Source: Erythroxylum novogranatense (taxonomy: Eukaryota; Streptophyta; Magnoliopsida; Malpighiales; Erythroxylaceae). Taken from it: a stretch of DNA of 64,000 nt. Position numbers and translations under genes: made by a program. The stretch is from contig CM057234.1 of NCBI GenBank assembly GCA_029891385.1, positions 22,864,350 through 22,928,349 of the forward strand. The letters are read 5' to 3'. Positions within the stretch are counted from its first letter, which is position 1, and the number at the start of each line of letters is the position of its first letter. Shown here piece after piece: positions 60,482 to 64,000 of the stretch. The notes beneath the pieces were generated by a model, which had not been told where the DNA came from, searched no databases, and saw only the letters and a list, made by a program, of their open reading frames with translations.

Positions 60482-60940
60482 TTTGCTAGTATCAAAGCTT
60501 AGGCTATTTTTAAGAATTCCTAGGCTTAGAATGCATTGCGATATAAGTTATTTTGTTGTGTGATGAATTGTTTGCATTGATTGATTGTGTTAAGTGACAT
60601 GCATATCATGCATATATGTAGGAAATAAGATTATAATGAAACGTAAGCTAATCATTAGTGTTTTAATTAAAGGAGTAAGATATCACCTCATAAAAGGACA
60701 TGGGAAATTTTGCAAAGATCTTTTGCACCTGACCTTCCACTAAGAGATGAGGGCATTGATGAGTCTAGAGCTCCAGAGAATGCTAAAGTTTCAGTAGGGT
60801 AGGATAGTGAACCCTTTCGCTCACAGATCCAAGAGACACCTCTTTCGCAAGAGCAAGTGCTTACTCCTTTGGATCCGAGACTGTTCCAAGTCTTTGCTCA
60901 AGCTTTTGTCCAAGTCATATGAGATTATTAAGAAGATTGG
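60482..60940 (+). pseudogene. Second internal region of element C, mostly deleted
   Basis: After the middle LTR comes a primer-site-like TAGTATCAAAGC (60487-60498) and the start of gag (about 60680: ATATCACCTCATAAAAGG) up to CAAGTCATA (60919). The text then jumps to a pol fragment equivalent to 44086-44105 (GAGATTATTAAGAAGATTGG) and again into LTR sequence. So a second internal region existed, and two joins removed nearly all of it. This copy keeps CAA where the first gag has TAA (60854, 60887) and has TAG where the first has CAA (60800). Confidence 0.8.
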
Positions 60941-61314
60941 GTCTTACGTATATTGTTGATGGATGTTGGGTTGTTCAGGTTTTTTCTGAGGGTTTCATCA
61001 TGGAGGATTTTGTGTTAAATTTTATATCTTCGCCAGGGCGAAACTTACTGGACCTCGAGAGTTTTTCGCAACGAAGTCAAAGTTCACTATGACATATTTT
61101 CCCATGAAGTACTTGGAATTAATTTGAGACTTCACCACGATGAACTTTTCCCAAAAGTTCATTGCGCTTGACCTTCATAGTTCGCAGCGGCGAACATATA
61201 GCTAGCCACGGCAAACCCGCCACTACTGCCACACTGAAATTTGTTACAAATCGAATGCTCTCAACTTTCCTTCCGCACCATCCTCACCCAACTGCCCCGA
61301 ATTGAACCTCGGGA
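60941..61314 (+). repeat. Element C third LTR, 3' fragment cut by the CACTA element
   Basis: It matches about 39873-40300 (GTTGATGGATGTTGGGTTGT... to CGAATTGAACCTC). It stops 20-25 bases short of the LTR end, where CACTACAAG begins. GGA (61312-61314) is the predicted 3-bp target duplication of the CACTA element. Confidence 0.82.
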
Positions 61315-61670
61315 CACTACAAGAAAATAAGTCAATCCGCGACGTTTATAAAACGTCACAGAAAATAATTTGCGACATTTTTTAAAACGTCACAAAAAAC
61401 GTCGCAAAATGTGGTGTAGGCAAAAAGTTTCTGCGACGTTTTTTATAAAACGTCACAAAAAATACGGACATTCCGCGACGTTTAAAAAAACGTCACTAAA
61501 AGATTGGTCTTTCTGCGACGTTTTTGAAAAACGTAGCGAAACGTATTCCACGACGTTTCCAAAAAAACGTCACGAAACGTCTTCCGCGACGTTTCCAAAA
61601 AAACGTCACAAAAGGTCTTCCGTGACGTTTTAAAAAACGTCGCGAAATATCTTCCGTGACATTTTTATTA
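61315..61670 (+). mobile_element. CACTA (En/Spm) transposon terminus with subterminal repeats
   Basis: It begins CACTACAAGAAAAT, the diagnostic CACTA terminal inverted repeat. About eight units of GCGACGTTT...AAACGTC(A/G)C follow within 330 bases, each an inverted repeat of roughly 35-40 bases. These subterminal repeats are the known type of binding site for the element's own DNA-binding protein. The opposite terminus (CTTGTAGTG) is not present up to 64000, so the element extends beyond the window or has lost that end. Confidence 0.85.
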
Positions 61671-61950
61671 TTATTTGTATTATTTTTTAACTATTATTGT
61701 TCTCATTTTTCGAAAATTATTTTCATTTAATAATTTTTAAATTTAATAATTATTTTTAAAATACAAATTTTTTTACCTCTTATTTGTTTAATAACTTTTG
61801 CAAACTCAAAAAGTTAGTATAAATATTGCTTTGAGCTAGACCTATAATGTCATATAGGCGGACACGAATTATGTCAGAATTTTCTGGAAAATGAAAAATA
61901 GGAAAATAAGTCTTGAACATTACTGATGAAACTGAGGAGCTGCATCAATT
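61671..61950. other. AT-rich interval after the CACTA end
   Basis: T/A-rich sequence without a recognised gene or repeat. It could be the interior of the CACTA element. Confidence 0.45.
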
Positions 61951-61959
61951 GTTATAGAC

Positions 61960-64000
61960 CAAAGAATTTGACATTTTATTCATCACATTTAAAATTTTAA
62001 TGAAGACAATTATACAAAGAACACTCCTCAAAATGCCCAAAGACACTGAATACCCAAAAGAGAAAAAGAAAACATTCCTCACCCACATGAAACAATGAAT
62101 ACTCCCATACCATTCACTATACACCACTTCCGACCAAGACAAACCATCTTGTTGCAAGCGGCTCCTCAAATTGTTCAATGAGGAAATCAAGACACCTTAA
62201 GATTAGGCTGCAAAAACTATGATCACGATGAGAAGTACAATTCCAAAGATAACCGAAGCAAGCAAGTCCGCAAAAAACACAAAGAATAAGTTGCAAAATT
62301 TTAAATCCAAAATACTCAAGAGACTTTAACTTATTGTAAATATAAAACATATTTCTCTTATCAACACTACTAGTCATTTTTGCATAGGCGGTACCACCAA
62401 AGTGGAAATGAAAACTCTATAAACAAATCTAAACTATAGGTTAATCGAACTAAGATCACATGGAAATTTGTTTACGTGGAGCAATAAGCAGGTGGGAGAA
62501 TGGTACTTAATGAAAAAACTTTACAGAAGATAGTGAATGCACAGTGGTTACACTAATTCCCTATGAGCTCAACCATTTTAGAGAATGAATAACGAATGAT
62601 CTAGCAGAACAAAATTACATAGGCCAGAAAAGGCAGTGGCAAGTTAAAGAACAAAAGAACATTTCTATGCGTTTTGCCATTAACTTCTCTCTCAGTTCCT
62701 AGAGAAACATCTTGAATGTCGAATTTCTTAGCTTTTCTGTAACAAGAACAAGCAACAAACAAGTTAGAGAAGAATCAAGCATTAGGATAAATATGCAAAG
62801 AAGCGAAAGAAGAAATTTGTGAACTTAAATGAGCATAGAAGTTGCAGAGAAGAAAGTCGATATTACCGGTTGAAGGTGGAGGATTGAACCTTGACACAAC
62901 TTTTAGTTATCCTCTCTCTTCCTCTACAACAACAACATTCCACTTTTAAAACGAGTGATTAAAAGATAATGTAATGTGGATTTTCAAAGAAATGAAAAAG
63001 AGAAAAATCTGTAAGTCAAAAGTGCATGAACAGAAAACATAGGAAATCATTGTATTGCAAATTTGAAATCTTTTCAAATTGAAAATGAATAATCTCAGTA
63101 ATATGTAAGTATGCAATGGGAATTTAAACTATATCCTTGTCATTATAACTTTATCTACTTGTTGTTCTATACAATCTTCTAAGTCACAAGACAAAACCTT
63201 CATATTTCGTCCACCAACTGAAGGAACAAAATTAAAGTTTTTCACTGAACAATTCAATTATAAGAAGACGCAAGCAAATTGTAGGTGAAGCATAGACCAA
63301 GGATTACCGTAAAAGTAGATGGATATACATAACAAGCGTGGAGTCCTCCTTGACTTTCCTTTTTCCATGTTAAGACTAAAAATTGCAGAGACTCTTCGTG
63401 ATTCCAAAGGTTTGAACTCACTCACAAGATAAAATCAAACAGCTGACGGGCCTTGAGCTTGCCGTTTACGATTGCAGCTTCTGACCGCTAGCTGCTTGCC
63501 CTCTTTCAGACATGCTCCATGAGCAAAGAACTTGCAAAGAACCTTGAATAAGTCCACAGCATATAATTAGAAAGAAAATTTAAGAAGTCTCTAGGCTTTG
63601 GGAATATATGAATATCAAATTTGTTAACCAAAGCATATGCGATTAAAGAACGAAAACCCAATTTTACAGTAACGAACGAAAATTGAAAGAAAAAGGAAAT
63701 TAAGAGCCACAAAGCTTGTTCTCACCTCTGCGATTTTCCACAAAACGTTAGGAACAAAACCCGAACCCAAAAGATCTGGAACCCGAAATCCGAACCCTAG
63801 GTCACGATCTTCTCCAGTAACACTTCAAAGCAATGCATTACACAGGAACCAAGCAGCCCACGTTCTCCGAAAACGCTCGAAACACGAAAAGAAATTGCCG
63901 AAAGGGGAGATCTGAAATCGTCCTCGAGCCGGGTTACTAAAAGGGAGCCGAAGAAATCGACGGAGCCTCAATTCGAAGAAAATGAGGAGTTTTTAGACGG
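61960..64000 (-). other. Candidate spliced transcription unit, minus strand (partial)
   Basis: The protein is not recognised. On the minus strand there is: a GC-richer block 64000-63727 ending CGCAGAG|GTGAGAAC, a strong donor (exon end 63726); a possible small exon 62923-62867 between TTGTTGTTGTAG| and CCG|GTAATA; a 130-base intron (62866-62737) ending TTCTTGTTACAG|; and an open continuation to a TAG at 62603-62601. Joined, these two exons stay open (SSTFNRKAKKFDIQDVSL and on), about 65 codons. An AATAAA lies at 61980-61975. It could be a host gene's 3' portion, a gene captured by the CACTA element, or chance. No start codon or domain can be assigned. Confidence 0.3.

Noticed and set aside
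61370..61633. Lys/Arg-rich 87-codon frame
   Set aside because: It is a translation of the CACTA subterminal repeats, not a gene.
61338..61665. Regularly spaced repeats resembling a CRISPR array
   Set aside because: Units are inverted repeats of a CACTA terminus with almost no unique spacers, in a plant genome.

Overview
This window is repeat-dense nuclear DNA from a flowering plant, most likely a eudicot. The evidence is nested long-terminal-repeat (LTR) retrotransposons of the Ty3/Gypsy chromovirus type (Tekay/Del-like polyproteins, LTRs of about 2.1-4.5 kb, initiator-Met tRNA primer sites), two MITEs, a 5'-truncated LINE, a DUF4283 relic and a CACTA transposon end. I see no intact protein-coding gene and no rRNA, tRNA or CRISPR array. 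The only candidate host gene is a faint spliced unit on the minus strand at the right edge.

Layout. (1) 1-15179: element A, minus strand, a tandem array LTR-internal-LTR-internal-LTR. Its 3.1-kb internal regions keep primer site and polypurine tract but show no recognisable gag or pol, so it looks like a non-autonomous large retrotransposon derivative. (2) 15180-30538: element B, minus strand, a decayed Tekay-like chromovirus. Its 3' LTR is split by A, and its reverse transcriptase is split by S, a 4.5-kb solo LTR (20452-24978) with a perfect 5-bp target duplication. (3) 30539-38194: older material: an LTR edge with a perfect primer site (F), a DUF4283 pseudogene, a Stowaway-like MITE, and a LINE tail with a 17-bp target duplication that contains a Harbinger-like MITE. 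(4) 38195-61314: element C, plus strand, an old Tekay-like element that is also in tandem LTR-internal-LTR-internal-LTR form. Its middle LTR is interrupted by an LTR piece E, which is interrupted by D (46874-58830), the youngest and most complete element, with nearly identical LTRs. (5) 61315 onward: the terminus of a CACTA (En/Spm) transposon that interrupts the third C LTR. (6) About 61960-64000: candidate minus-strand exons.

Nesting gives relative ages: C is older than E, and E is older than D; B is older than both A and S; C is older than the CACTA element. All coding regions are broken, so any movement would need proteins supplied from elsewhere.

The most interesting signal is shared by LTRs of several different families. 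Each carries a consensus 5' splice donor after a purine-rich leader, and further downstream a short hairpin of type GAGYT...ARCTC followed by a pyrimidine tract and a 3' splice acceptor, all upstream of the primer site. This predicts a spliced 5'-leader intron lying inside the LTR. The same LTRs also share a second covarying hairpin module, clusters of family-specific short palindromes, and a degenerate 100-200-bp module that is shuffled in order and orientation between families.
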